A DNA stretch of 64,000 bases from Bombella dulcis (GTDB lineage: Bacteria > Pseudomonadota > Alphaproteobacteria > Acetobacterales > Acetobacteraceae). The position numbers and the translations under genes were made by a program. This document shows positions 17,124-26,238 of the stretch, in pieces (within the stretch, counting starts at the first letter, position 1; every line of letters begins with the position of its first letter). The notes below the pieces were generated by a model. The model worked only from the letters and a program-made list of their open reading frames with translations, was not told the DNA's origin and searched no databases. The stretch spans positions 620,001-684,000 of the forward strand of contig NZ_JANIDV010000001.1 of NCBI RefSeq assembly GCF_026385505.1. The letters are read 5' to 3'.

Positions 17124-18824
17124 TCAGAGGGTAAGCGTCTTCCGCATCTCGGCCAGTTCGCCAAGAAGATCACGCAGGAGCCTGTCCAGCTCCTCCTTCC
17201 GTTTCACCTGAAGGCGGTTCTCATTCTCCTGGGCTGCCAGCTTCTGATGCAGGGCAACACCTTCCGCCTCAAGAGTGCGTATTCTCTCCTGGGCCTGTGC
17301 GTGCCGCTCACGTTCACCGGCCATGCTTGCGTAAATCCGTTGCAGCCTGTCATTCTCTGCCTCTAGGTTCGCTACCTTTTCAGAAACGACAACCAAAGTA
17401 GCCTGCTTCTCTTCACTGGCCTCAAGAGACCGCTTGAGATGCACATTCTCATCTTCAAGAGACCGCATGATCAGGACAGATTGCTCAAGCTTGCCCAGAA
17501 GCTCCTGGCGTTCAGCCTCCACGGCTTCAAACTTCGCGACAACCTGCTGCTGTCTAGCATCAGCTTCAGTTCTAGAAGACTGAAGCTGCTCATGCTCGCC
17601 CCGCAGTGCCCTAAACCTCTGTCCGAGGGCCTCCAGCTTTTCTTCATGACCCCTGACATCCTGAAGCCGCTCTACAGTTTCAGATTTCAAACGGGCAACA
17701 GTTTCCTGAAGAGCGAGATTCCGTTCTTCCAGCTCCTTCTCTCTCTCCTGTGACCGGGCGTACTGCTGCTGTCCTGCCTGACGCAGCTCATCATTCTCCG
17801 TTTTCAGAAAAGCAGCCTGTTCAGCAGCTACGGCACGCACACTCTCCAGCTCTTCATTAAGAGCCTGAATCCGCCCATGCTCGACTTGCATCTCGGTCAG
17901 CTTCGCCCGCAGCACTTCGAGCTGGGCCAGCCGCTCTTTCCTGAACTCGGCTTCTTTCCGATACTCCGTCGCTTCTTCCATCAGACATTCAATAGTCCGC
18001 TGTAACTCACGGTTACGCCCTTCAGTCTCACGCCGCTTCTGATCGGCTACACGCAAGGTCTCATTCTCGGTCATCAAAACGGTCAGTTCCGTTTTTACCG
18101 CCTCAAGCTCACCCTGTAGCGTCCGCACTGCTTCTTGTTTGGCCTGCATCCCAGCCAGCTGAGCACGGAGCTCCTGAAGCTGCACCTGATCTTGCTGACG
18201 GATGGAAGCCGCCTCCTGCTGCACTTCCATTTCAGCCGTCAGACGCTCGACCGTTTCCTGAAGAAGCAGATTCTCTTTTTCCAACTCTTCAACGTAAGCC
18301 GTCTGTTCCTCTCCCGCGGAAGGCTGAGAGCGATTCTCTTCAAGGGCCTTCTTCAGGGACAGGTTTTCATCTTCCAATGCCTTAAGCAACACGGCAATAC
18401 GCCCAAATTCCTCATGACGTTCATTCAGACTGCCATCACCTTGGTTTAACTCGCCTGACACGGCAGATCGAACAATATCGCCACCATCAGAGGCCAACAA
18501 ATTCCCAGCCTCCCCCTCCTCAACCTCTGCTTCAATTACAGAAGGAGAAGGCTCGACAGGGACAATCCCCTCACGTCTGAGCTGAGATACAATCTCGTGA
18601 CTTTTAGCCCCTTCGTGATACAATAAACGAGAAATATTTTTAACGACCATAACGGCCCGCTTGTCATAATAATTCTGCCCATCTTGTCGTCGCTCTGTCT
18701 TAAATATCGGATAAAGTCGTTCCCACGACTGTAGACGATAAAGAGGAAGACTCAGTTCTTCCGCTACGCTAGCAGCTGACCGCAGTTCCTCCGAATCCAC
18801 CTGCGGTGATTCAACAGGCATCAT
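17124..18824 (-). CDS. MerR-type DNA-binding domain fused to a long coiled coil
   Basis: A 566-residue protein. Residues about 15-90 resemble the MerR-type HTH gene usually found after ihfA in alphaproteobacteria, with SVAEELSLPLYRLQSWERLYP, YYDKRAVMVVKNISRLLYHEG and VSQLRREGI. Instead of ending near 100-170 residues, it continues with about 450 residues of heptad-rich Glu/Gln/Arg/Leu coiled coil. The coil contains repeated blocks (LQETVERL at two places, LEDENxxLKK/R, LRAxLxxMQ), suggesting internal duplication. No membrane segment, signal or catalytic motif is visible. It overlaps ihfA by 14 bp. It might bridge DNA or organise the nucleoid or cell pole; the function is unknown. Confidence 0.85.
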   Translation of the reverse strand: MMPVESPQVDSEELRSAASVAEELSLPLYRLQSWERLYPIFKTERRQDGQNYYDKRAVMVVKNISRLLYHEGAKSHEIVSQLRREGIVPVEPSPSVIEAEVEEGEAGNLLASDGGDIVRSAVSGELNQGDGSLNERHEEFGRIAVLLKALEDENLSLKKALEENRSQPSAGEEQTAYVEELEKENLLLQETVERLTAEMEVQQEAASIRQQDQVQLQELRAQLAGMQAKQEAVRTLQGELEAVKTELTVLMTENETLRVADQKRRETEGRNRELQRTIECLMEEATEYRKEAEFRKERLAQLEVLRAKLTEMQVEHGRIQALNEELESVRAVAAEQAAFLKTENDELRQAGQQQYARSQEREKELEERNLALQETVARLKSETVERLQDVRGHEEKLEALGQRFRALRGEHEQLQSSRTEADARQQQVVAKFEAVEAERQELLGKLEQSVLIMRSLEDENVHLKRSLEASEEKQATLVVVSEKVANLEAENDRLQRIYASMAGERERHAQAQERIRTLEAEGVALHQKLAAQENENRLQVKRKEELDRLLRDLLGELAEMRKTLTL

Positions 18825-19131
18825 AAGGGTTCCCCCCTTCTAGAATCTTACTATTAACACTCTCTCGCAACAAACAAGAAGGACGGAAAAAGGGGACACG
18901 TCGTGCCGAAATAATAGCCTCTTGACCCGTAAGCGGATTTCGACCCACCCGAGTCGGTTTATCCCGAACGGAAAAAGTTCCAAAACCGCTAATTTTCAGC
19001 GGTTCCCCCCGCTCAAGAATTTCGACAAATAGCTCAAACATTTCTTGCAGGAATAATACAGCCTGCCGGCGGGAAAAGCCATGCTCCCTCTGGAGGAGTT
19101 CTATCAGATCAGTGCGTACAATCGTCTCCAT
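18811..19131 (-). CDS. ihfA: Integration host factor alpha subunit
   Basis: A 106-residue protein of the HU/IHF family. The start METIVRTDLIELLQ at 19131 is the family N-terminus; an upstream GTG (19167) would add 12 residues. The DNA-bending arm region VGRNPLTGQEAIISARRVPFFRPS contains the conserved RNP loop whose proline intercalates into DNA. IHF bends DNA to shape promoters and recombination sites. It follows fabH after 106 bp and overlaps the MerR/coiled-coil gene by 14 bp. The IHF/HU partner candidate is at 28.7 kb. Confidence 0.93.
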   Translation of the reverse strand: METIVRTDLIELLQREHGFSRRQAVLFLQEMFELFVEILERGEPLKISGFGTFSVRDKPTRVGRNPLTGQEAIISARRVPFFRPSCLLRESVNSKILEGGNPYDAC

Positions 19132-19237
19132 GGCCACAAGACGTATCACGAGCGATTTGATTAGCACACAAAAAACGAGTTCTTCCTCTCAATAAATATA
19201 AAGATACCTCAGAAAAGAACTATCTTAATGCACCTTA

Positions 19238-20233
19238 TCACTTCCGTACGAGGGCCGATCCCCATGTCAGCCCACCACCGAGTGCCTCCATCAGCACGAG
19301 ATCACCCTCTTTGATTCGCCCATCCCGAACGGCTTCGTCTAGAGCCAGCGGAATGGATGCGGCAGATGTGTTCGCATGACGGTCCACCGTCACCACCACC
19401 CGTTCAGACGGAAGGGACAGCTTTTTAGCCATGCCATCAATGATCCTGAGATTGGCCTGATGTGGCACCATCCACTGAATGTCCGTACCCTTCAGCCCAT
19501 TGCGCTCCAGAGCTTCATCAACCGCAGCGGCCAGATTGACCACGGCATGACGGAACACTTCGCGCCCATGCATCTTCAGCGCAACCTTGCCGGAGGCACA
19601 GCCCACGGCACCATCCACATACAGCAGGTCACCAAGACGGCCATCTGCATGGAGATGCGTGGAGAGGATGCCTTCCCCCTCACCGGCCCCGGCTTCCAGC
19701 AGGACAGCACCGGCCCCGTCGCCGAACAGCACACAGGTGGACCGGTCTTCCCAGTCCAGCAGACGGGAGAAGACTTCCACACCGATGACCATAATACGTC
19801 CGGCCTGACCGGAACGGATCATGGAATCAGCAACCGTCAGGGCATAGACGAAGCCGGAACAGGCAGCACTGACATCAAACCCGAAGCCACGTTCCATGCC
19901 CAGGGCCGCCTGAACACGCACGGCAACGGATGGGAACACCTGATCGGGTGTCGATGTGGCCACGATGATGGCGTCCACATCTTCAGCCTTCCGGCCCGCA
20001 TGTTCCAGCGCATTCCGGGCCGCTGCATGGGCAAGGGAAACGGCCGTTTCATCACCGGAGACAATATAACGCTGCTGGATGCCTGTCCGGGTCCGTATCC
20101 ACTCATCAGACGTGTCAAGACTGAACTCGGCAGCCAGTTCGTCATTGCTGAAAGCACGTCTGGGAAGAGCACTGCCAACACCTGTCAGACGGGTACCCGC
20201 CGTTTTACCCCGAGCCTGTTGATCCTGCGCCAT
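19238..20233 (-). CDS. fabH: 3-oxoacyl-ACP synthase III FabH
   Basis: A protein of about 331 residues. It carries the FabH active site: the nucleophile cysteine in VSAACSGFVY near residue 125, the histidine in PHQANLRIIDGMAKKL and the asparagine in ANTSAASIPLAL. It condenses acetyl-CoA with malonyl-ACP to start type II fatty acid synthesis in the cytoplasm. ATG 20233 follows AGGAG by 11 nt; a GTG at 20245 overlaps the plsX stop by 4 bp and is also a reasonable start. The plsX-fabH pairing is standard. Confidence 0.96.
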   Translation of the reverse strand: MAQDQQARGKTAGTRLTGVGSALPRRAFSNDELAAEFSLDTSDEWIRTRTGIQQRYIVSGDETAVSLAHAAARNALEHAGRKAEDVDAIIVATSTPDQVFPSVAVRVQAALGMERGFGFDVSAACSGFVYALTVADSMIRSGQAGRIMVIGVEVFSRLLDWEDRSTCVLFGDGAGAVLLEAGAGEGEGILSTHLHADGRLGDLLYVDGAVGCASGKVALKMHGREVFRHAVVNLAAAVDEALERNGLKGTDIQWMVPHQANLRIIDGMAKKLSLPSERVVVTVDRHANTSAASIPLALDEAVRDGRIKEGDLVLMEALGGGLTWGSALVRK

Positions 20234-20241
20234 GAAAGACG

Positions 20242-21345
20242 TCACTCCTGCTCTTTACTCTCTCCAGCATGCCCGAGCATACCCAGCTGATCCAGCCGAT
20301 GGCGGATCTTGTCATTCAGATTGTTTTCCACGGCATCAATGGCAACATCCACGGCAGAGGCGAACCCCTCGGCATCGGCCCCGCCATGAGACTTCACGAC
20401 AACCCCGTTCAGCCCCACAAAAACGGCACCATTATACCGGCTGGGATCGATCCACTCTTTCATCCGGCGCAGGCCTGGACGGACCAGCAGATAACCCAGT
20501 CTCGTGAGCCAGTTTGTCTGGAACACGTCCCGGAGCAGGCCGAACGCCAGTTTCAGGGCACCTTCACCCGTCTTCAGGGCCACGTTGCCGGTGAAACCAT
20601 CCGTCACCACGACATCCGTCACGCCGGCAGTGATGTCATGCCCTTCCACAAAGCCATGAAAGCGGTCAGAGAGGACACTGTCACGAAGCCTCTCAGCAGC
20701 CTGTTTCAGACGCTCGTCACCCTTCAGCTCTTCAGAGCCGACATTGAGCAGCCCGATGCTTGGAGCCTTCAGGGACAGGGCTGCCTGTGCGAACGCCTCC
20801 CCCATGATGGCGAATTCAACCAGATTGCGGGCATCACAGACGATATTGGCCCCGAGATCGAGCATCACCACATCGCCACGGGCTGAAGGCTGCACGGCGG
20901 CCATTGCCGGACGGGAAATGCCGGGAAGGGCCTTCACGATGATTTTCGCCAGTGCCAGCATGGCCCCACTGTTGCCAGCGGACACGACACCACGGGCCTC
21001 ACCCGAAGCGACGGCTTCCATCGCAATCCGCATGGACGACCCCTTCACACGGAGGGCAGCCGTCGGCTTCATCTCCATGGGGATGCTGTCCGGCGCATGA
21101 CGCACGGTGCAGATTTTCGAAAGATGGGGATAGCTGCCGAGCGAGGCGTTTAAAACCTTCTCATCACCGATGAGAAGAACCCTAATTTCAGGATGACGGA
21201 TGGCTGTCGTATCCAGTCCGGCGAGAACGATCCCGGGGGCATTGTCTCCCCCCATGGCATCAACGGCCAGGGTATAAGGAGCCGAAAAATGTACAGCCTG
21301 CCTGTCGGCCTCAGCCTCAGCTCTGACGCCAGACGCCTCTGTCAT
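20242..21345 (-). CDS. plsX: Phosphate acyltransferase PlsX
   Basis: A protein of about 367 residues from the ATG at 21345. Characteristic segments are YTLAVDAMGGDNAPGIVLAG near the N-terminus, VSAGNSGAMLALAKIIVKALPGISRPAMAAVQP, and the late PSRYNGAVFVGLNGVVVKSHGGADAEGFASAV. PlsX makes acyl-phosphate from acyl-ACP, feeding PlsY in phospholipid synthesis. It sits between rpmF and fabH, the common bacterial order. A GTG at 21396 would extend it by 17 residues. Confidence 0.96.
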   Translation of the reverse strand: MTEASGVRAEAEADRQAVHFSAPYTLAVDAMGGDNAPGIVLAGLDTTAIRHPEIRVLLIGDEKVLNASLGSYPHLSKICTVRHAPDSIPMEMKPTAALRVKGSSMRIAMEAVASGEARGVVSAGNSGAMLALAKIIVKALPGISRPAMAAVQPSARGDVVMLDLGANIVCDARNLVEFAIMGEAFAQAALSLKAPSIGLLNVGSEELKGDERLKQAAERLRDSVLSDRFHGFVEGHDITAGVTDVVVTDGFTGNVALKTGEGALKLAFGLLRDVFQTNWLTRLGYLLVRPGLRRMKEWIDPSRYNGAVFVGLNGVVVKSHGGADAEGFASAVDVAIDAVENNLNDKIRHRLDQLGMLGHAGESKEQE

Positions 21346-21449
21346 GAGTGCAGCCCCCAGAAGATTCCTTGTTCTCCTGCCTGATGCAGGAATCACATAA
21401 ACATGACCCCGGACACTGGTCCGGGGCTATATCCGTAAAATACGAACGA

Positions 21450-21653
21450 TCAGGCGCGGACGGCCTTCAGTGCACGGCCTTCGGCACTGACAACCTCACG
21501 ACCGTCATAGTGGCCGCAATGGCTGCATACGTGATGCGGACGCTTCATCTCGCCGCAGTTGGCGCACTCGGCGTGTGCCTCGATACGAAGAGCCTGGTGG
21601 CTGCGACGCATGCCACGACGGGACGGCGTAGTCTTTCTCTTGGGGACGGCCAT
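21450..21653 (-). CDS. rpmF: Ribosomal protein bL32
   Basis: A 67-residue L32 with the N-terminus [19 protein letters not shown] and an intact zinc ribbon (CANC...CSHC), so this is the zinc-binding form. It is a component of the 50S subunit. It lies in the usual DUF177-rpmF-plsX-fabH order, which links ribosome and membrane lipid synthesis. Confidence 0.97.
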   Translation of the reverse strand: MAVPKRKTTPSRRGMRRSHQALRIEAHAECANCGEMKRPHHVCSHCGHYDGREVVSAEGRALKAVRA

Positions 21654-21872
21654 GGGTATCTGCCTCTCACTGGGTTGCGTATCCGGCTTCTGCTACCGCA
21701 CGGCGCGGCCTCAAGCCAGAGAAATCTCACTAAGTCTCACCACCGCCAGAGCTGCGGTGCTCAGGCGTGGGCCTCTAGCAGAGAGGAAGCCCCTCTGCAA
21801 GACATCAATGTCATTCAAGACATCGTTACTCGCTCCGCACTTTATCAGGGCGGCAAGGATATTTCTACTCCC

Positions 21873-22475
21873 TTACTGCTTCTCCTGAAGTTTGTTCAGA
21901 ACCTCGAAAGGACTTTTCCTGTCCGTTTCCTGTCGTGCGTCAAGTTCATCATCAGATGGCGTGACTTCCACGAACTGATCAAGGCCAGCTCCACTTCTCC
22001 GGGGATAAGGGGTCAGGCACAGGGCCAGCTGTTCGGCTGCTGCCTCACCGAGATCAATCACGCGGCCATCATAGGGGACATCATCGGCATCCTCCTGAAG
22101 AAGGCTCTCAATGTCGATCTCTTCATCCTCAGGCATGTCCGCTGCCGGAACGAAACGGAGGCTGAACGGTTCGTCAATCACCTCCCTGACCGGCTCGCCC
22201 GTGATGATGCAGGCCTGTTCCACCTCAGCCTGGATATGCCCCTCCGCCAGCACGATATTGTCCTGCCCCCGCTCCAGACGGAACACGCAGGCCAGATGGC
22301 TCAGGGACAGAAGACCGAAACGCTGGCGCAGGGCCTCCCTTTCTCCGGGATCGGCGTCCACACGCTCTTCCAGAGGGCGGCCCGTCCTGGCCAGAGGGAT
22401 GCGACGTGAGAACTCCGCCGTCACCGCCCCTTCTTTCTGCACGCCAGCCCCGTCTTTATCGCCAGATGACATCAT
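21873..22475 (-). CDS. DUF177 (YceD) family protein
   Basis: A 200-residue acidic protein of the DUF177/YceD family. The conserved region is in the second half, with VEQACIITGEPVREVIDEPFSLRFVP (the C/ITGEP segment), an acidic DEEIDIESLLQEDADDVPYDGRVIDLGEAAAEQLALCLTPYPR and the closing SPFEVLNKLQEKQ. The family is linked to 23S rRNA accumulation and is nearly always upstream of rpmF, as here. The gap to rpmF is about 220 bp. Confidence 0.9.
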   Translation of the reverse strand: MMSSGDKDGAGVQKEGAVTAEFSRRIPLARTGRPLEERVDADPGEREALRQRFGLLSLSHLACVFRLERGQDNIVLAEGHIQAEVEQACIITGEPVREVIDEPFSLRFVPAADMPEDEEIDIESLLQEDADDVPYDGRVIDLGEAAAEQLALCLTPYPRRSGAGLDQFVEVTPSDDELDARQETDRKSPFEVLNKLQEKQ

Positions 22476-22677
22476 GACCTCACAACATCTGAGTGAACAT
22501 TCACAGTACTGCCCCTTTCAGGGATGGTATCGGCATGAAGTCAAGGTAAAACTACGACTCTGCCGACATGCTGGCACGGTATCTGTTCCACGAAAAAGAT
22601 TGACATATTCCCTCCCGTGAGGCACCGGAAAGGGCACGTACGGCTTGCCCGCATATCATCAGGACAGTTTGCCCTTC

Positions 22678-23295
22678 ATGACCAGCCTTTCTACCGCCGC
22701 CCCGGACCGGAGTTCCCGTTTTTCCCACCTGACCCGCCATCTGGCCGCGCGCCGCCGCTGCTGGGCAGGCGTCCTGACAGGAGGGCTGCTCATGCTCGGC
22801 AGCTGTGAGGCCATCAGTCCGCCCCCCATCCCCCGTGGTGCCCTGATTGAAAAGCTGGACTATGACCAGCTGGTTCTCAACTCCAGCACCCAGAATGACG
22901 CCCTGAGCATCCTTGGCTCCCCCACGACCCATGCGACCTTCAATGACAATACATGGATATACATTTCCATGACGAAGGACCTTGTCCCGCTGGCTCATCC
23001 GGTCATAGACAAGCAGCAGGTTCTGGTCCTGAATTTTGATGACGCCGGCGTTCTCCGCAAGATGAACGTGCTGAACAAGCATGACGCCATTCCCGTCTCC
23101 ATGGCCGGTGGTGTCACCCCGACACCGGGGACCCATATTTCCGTCATTCAGGAATTGTTGGGCAACGTTGGCCGCTACAATCCAATGAGCAGCATGGGTA
23201 GCACCTTTGGTGGCATGGGCAATGCCGGCATGGGAGGTGGTCCGCTTAACGGCCAAGGTACTGGCAATGGCGGTATCGGTAACTCGATGCCGTGA
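22678..23295 (+). CDS. BamE/OmlA-like outer-membrane lipoprotein
   Basis: A protein of about 205 residues from the ATG at 22678. A basic N-terminus precedes the hydrophobic segment GVLTGGLLMLGSC; Cys43 in LGSC would be the lipidated residue. The next 100 residues match the SmpA/OmlA (BamE) fold: GALIEKLDYDQLVLNSSTQNDALSILGSPTTHATFNDNTWIYIS. BamE assists beta-barrel insertion in the outer membrane. The C-terminal third is a Gly/Met/Asn-rich tail (GSTFGGMGNAGMGGGPLNGQ) that typical BamE proteins lack. Confidence 0.82.
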   Translation: MTSLSTAAPDRSSRFSHLTRHLAARRRCWAGVLTGGLLMLGSCEAISPPPIPRGALIEKLDYDQLVLNSSTQNDALSILGSPTTHATFNDNTWIYISMTKDLVPLAHPVIDKQQVLVLNFDDAGVLRKMNVLNKHDAIPVSMAGGVTPTPGTHISVIQELLGNVGRYNPMSSMGSTFGGMGNAGMGGGPLNGQGTGNGGIGNSMP

Positions 23296-23355
23296 CGGCC
23301 TAACAGACTCGCTGAACTTCAGGAGGGAGAGTGCAGGCCATGCGCTCTCCCCATT

Positions 23356-23886
23356 TCATGCCCTACCGTCCCTGCCGGAATGGATAACAGCATAAAGGAC
23401 ACGTCGGAAACCATCGACGGCGACCCCGTCAACCTGCCGGTAGGCCTGTGTCAGAACCGTCCGTATAGACGCAAAAAGCTCACCTTCCAGTTGTCTGCCC
23501 TCCTTTGTCAGAAAGATGGGTCTTTTCCGTCTGTCTTCCTCATCTTCCTTCTGCTCAACCAACTTCTTGTCTTTCAGCTCTCCAAGGGCACGGCCCAGCG
23601 ACTGTTTGGTGATGCCCAGCCGCCTACACAGCTCACTGGGCAGAAGCCCTTCATGACTGCCCACCAGAAACATGATCCTGTGATGGGCCGGCCCCAGCCC
23701 ATGACGCTCCAGCCTCTTTTCACAGGCGCATGAAAGTGAACGCCAGACAGCAAGGAGTCCCTCAAAGGACTGTCTGATGGAATGTTCCCTCAGATATAGA
23801 TGTGCGTCGACCATGGTGCGCATGTCATTCTGTGCCACAGCCTTTCCTCCCGCTATGCTTTCAACACGGTAATCCACATGCAGCAT
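23356..23886 (-). CDS. MarR family transcriptional regulator
   Basis: A 176-residue regulator. The start at 23886 follows GGGGGAGAGG closely. Central features are the winged HTH: LLPSELCRRLGITKQSLGRALGELKDKKLVEQKEDEEDRRKRPIFLTKEGRQL (about residues 85-138), with the DxR-type wing. MarR proteins dimerise and repress nearby genes until a phenolic or oxidant ligand binds. No obvious target operon is divergent; the next gene on the other strand is rpsU. Its regulon is unknown. Confidence 0.87.
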   Translation of the reverse strand: MLHVDYRVESIAGGKAVAQNDMRTMVDAHLYLREHSIRQSFEGLLAVWRSLSCACEKRLERHGLGPAHHRIMFLVGSHEGLLPSELCRRLGITKQSLGRALGELKDKKLVEQKEDEEDRRKRPIFLTKEGRQLEGELFASIRTVLTQAYRQVDGVAVDGFRRVLYAVIHSGRDGRA

Positions 23887-24094
23887 ACGCCTCTCCCCCA
23901 TGTGGTGCCATCAGACAGGGCAGATAATCCACAGATAAAGCCGTTCTTTACTCTTTCATCCCGTCAGAAACTATTGTCTCATGTTTTGGAGTATGTTAGG
24001 CCACTCCACACTGTAATCGGATCCGCGTCCTTCAATGAGTGATGCTACAGACACCGCTCGGAAGGATCAGAACCCCAAAGGAGATGACGACACC

Positions 24095-24298
24095 GTGCAG
24101 GTTCTCGTTCGTGATAATAATGTTGACCAGGCGCTGAAGGCCCTCAAGAAGAAAATGCAGCGCGAAGGCGTCTTCCGTGAAATGAAGCTCCGTCGCCACT
24201 TTGAAAAGCCGTCCGAGCGTCGTGCCCGTGAGGTTGCTGAGGCCGTGCGCCGCGCCCGCAAGATGGAGCGCAAGCGTCTGGAGCGTGAAGGCTTCTGA
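24095..24298 (+). CDS. rpsU: Ribosomal protein bS21
   Basis: A small basic protein; from the GTG at 24095 it is 67 residues, the family's usual length, beginning with the [20 protein letters not shown] core and ending [21 protein letters not shown] lies 11 nt upstream. An ATG at 24035 would add 20 residues not seen in the family, so I prefer the GTG. S21 helps translation initiation on the 30S subunit. A strong terminator follows 31 bp after the stop. Confidence 0.93.
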   Translation: MQVLVRDNNVDQALKALKKKMQREGVFREMKLRRHFEKPSERRAREVAEAVRRARKMERKRLEREGF

Positions 24299-24329
24299 TT
24301 TCAGCCTTTTCGTGCTTTGCGAATGAGAA

Positions 24330-24356
24330 AGCCATCCGGTCCGGGTGGCTTTTTTT
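24330..24356 (+). terminator. Rho-independent terminator of rpsU
   Basis: AGCCATCCGG and CCGGGTGGCT (10-bp stem with one G-U pair) followed by TTTTTT. It lies 31 bp after rpsU, before the convergent glycosyltransferase gene. Confidence 0.9.
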
Positions 24357-24374
24357 CATGTCTGCCTTTTTCCT

Positions 24375-25763
24375 CTACTGCACGATCCAGCCGGACAGAT
24401 CATGGCGCATTTCCAGAGAATAGAGTCGCACGGGCTGACCCCCGTCCTTCCGCCATAAAGCCCATGCCCCCGCAGGAACCGGTCCATAATGCAGGTCCTT
24501 CAGATAAAGGGCCGTCTGCACGGTCTTCCGGGTCAGGCCTTTCAGATAGGCCCAGCGGGAATCCTGCCCCATGAACACGACATGTTCCGCCTTCTGGAAC
24601 GTGAGGATTGACGCCAGAGCGTAATCATCCGTGACCATGACGGAAATACCCTTTTCCTGTGATTCTGCCGACAGGGCCTCTGCCATTCCCTCCCAGCCCG
24701 CACTCAACCGGGCAATGGGATTCAGATGCGCCGACAGGGGCAGAAAACCTGTCAGACACTGGCCATAGACCAGCAACACGCAGAGGGTACCCGTCAGCAC
24801 GGCTCCCCGAACGGTTCCGGCATATGCCGCACCAGCAAGAACCAGAACCGGATACAGCACCCAGACCCAGTTGGGCTGCACACGGTCTCCCGTCACATGC
24901 AGCAGAAAGACCAGCAGGGCCGGGCCGACAAGCCAGAGCAGCAGGCTACCCTCACGACGGGACCGCCACAGCCCGACACAGCACAGCACGGCCACCCACG
25001 GCGTCAGCAGTGCCAGCTGTCCGGCCAGCAGCTCCCCCAGAAACTGTCCTGCACGTTCCGGGTGCCACTGGGACGCACGCCCTCCCTGCTTCAGCAGCCC
25101 TGCCCAGCCATGATCCGCATTCCATATCAGAGTGGGCAGCACGGCCACGAGGGCACAGCTTCCCCCCAGCCACGGCCCCGCAGAACGCCACAGGGCACGT
25201 CCTCCGAACAGAACAAAGCCTGCCAGCCCGGCCCCGAACAGAACAGCCGTATATTTTGAATCAGCGGCCAGACCGAGGCTGACGCCACACAGCATCCACC
25301 AGCCCCACGATGCCTTTGCCTGCCCCTGTACTGAAAGTGCCCTGGAAAAACCCCATAAGGACAGACAGAGAAACATGAACAGGGGCACGTCTGGCGTCGC
25401 CGGGACAAGGCCGATACCCGCCATCACGGTCACGTTCAGGAGCAGCACGGCCCGGAGGCCCACATCCCTGCGGTGTGGAAAAAACCGCCCTGACGCCTGA
25501 CAGAGCCAGAACATGGCCAGCCCGAACCCCATCAAGCCGCAGAAACGTACCCCGAAAGGGGTATCACCCCAAAGAAACGTCCCCGCCCGAATCCAGAGGG
25601 CTATCATGAAAGGATGATCCAGATATCCCCATTGCAGATGCCGGGACCAGAGCCAATAATAGGCCTCATCAGGCACCAGAGGCATCTGCACCGCCACGAT
25701 GAGACGCAGCAGGAACAGCAGCCCCACCCCGCCCCAGAGCAGACGCCGTGAGATTCCTGTCAC
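24375..25763 (-). CDS. Polyprenyl-phosphate sugar-type glycosyltransferase (GT39/PMT_2 family)
   Basis: A polytopic membrane protein of about 462 residues, with roughly ten or more helices. The family's periplasmic active-site loop is visible: PDEAYYWLWSRHLQWGYLDHPFMIALWI, with the DE pair near residues 32-33 and DHP near 49-51. It resembles ArnT/PMT_2 enzymes that transfer sugars from a polyprenyl-phosphate donor to lipid A, glycans or proteins; the acceptor is unknown. The start is uncertain: the GTG at 25763 begins 10 bp after the Lrp gene, while an ATG at 25841 would overlap that gene by 68 bp. Co-transcription with the Lrp gene is likely. Confidence 0.85.
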   Translation of the reverse strand: MTGISRRLLWGGVGLLFLLRLIVAVQMPLVPDEAYYWLWSRHLQWGYLDHPFMIALWIRAGTFLWGDTPFGVRFCGLMGFGLAMFWLCQASGRFFPHRRDVGLRAVLLLNVTVMAGIGLVPATPDVPLFMFLCLSLWGFSRALSVQGQAKASWGWWMLCGVSLGLAADSKYTAVLFGAGLAGFVLFGGRALWRSAGPWLGGSCALVAVLPTLIWNADHGWAGLLKQGGRASQWHPERAGQFLGELLAGQLALLTPWVAVLCCVGLWRSRREGSLLLWLVGPALLVFLLHVTGDRVQPNWVWVLYPVLVLAGAAYAGTVRGAVLTGTLCVLLVYGQCLTGFLPLSAHLNPIARLSAGWEGMAEALSAESQEKGISVMVTDDYALASILTFQKAEHVVFMGQDSRWAYLKGLTRKTVQTALYLKDLHYGPVPAGAWALWRKDGGQPVRLYSLEMRHDLSGWIVQ

Positions 25764-25773
25764 GGCTCCGCTT

Positions 25774-26238
25774 TCAGAAGGGGACGCCAGCCCTCTCACA
25801 GCTTGTCCTGATGACCTGGAAGGTCTGTACCCGCACGACATGCGTCACCTCAATCAGGTCCCGTGTCAGACGATTCTGATGGTCGGCATCACGGGCTACC
25901 AGCCGGAGGAGAAAATCCTCACCACCCCGGATCATATGACATTCCCGTGTTTCAGGCCACTCAGCAACGAGTGCCTCAAACTCTTCCAGAACAGTGCTTT
26001 TCTGGCTGTCCAGCCCGACCAGCACGAAGAAGCTGATGGACCAGCCCAGCATCGCCGGAGCCAGCGTTGCGTGATAGCCTTGGATGAGACCCATCTCCTC
26101 CAGCCGCCGCACACGCCGCAGGCAGGGAGGAGCCGAAATGCCGACCCGCCGGGCCAGCTCGACATTGGTCACCCGGCCATCCTGCTGAAGCTCGGCAAGA
26201 ATACTGCGATCAATCTCATCAAGGTCTGCAATGCTCAT
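25774..26238 (-). CDS. Lrp/AsnC family transcriptional regulator
   Basis: A 154-residue protein: an N-terminal HTH (LDEIDRSILAELQQDGRVTNVELARRVGISAPPCLRRVRRLEEMGLIQGYHATLAP) and a RAM ligand-binding domain. The start at 26238 is chosen for the MSIADLDEIDRSIL family N-terminus and TGGA 7 nt upstream; a frame to 26361 exists. The family senses amino acids and can activate or repress. It is divergent from trxB. The downstream glycosyltransferase is probably in the same transcript. Confidence 0.92.
   Translation of the reverse strand: MSIADLDEIDRSILAELQQDGRVTNVELARRVGISAPPCLRRVRRLEEMGLIQGYHATLAPAMLGWSISFFVLVGLDSQKSTVLEEFEALVAEWPETRECHMIRGGEDFLLRLVARDADHQNRLTRDLIEVTHVVRVQTFQVIRTSCERAGVPF

Noticed and set aside
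22595-22640. TTGACA promoter-like hexamer before the BamE-like gene
   Set aside because: No acceptable -10 element lies 16-18 bp downstream on the plus strand.
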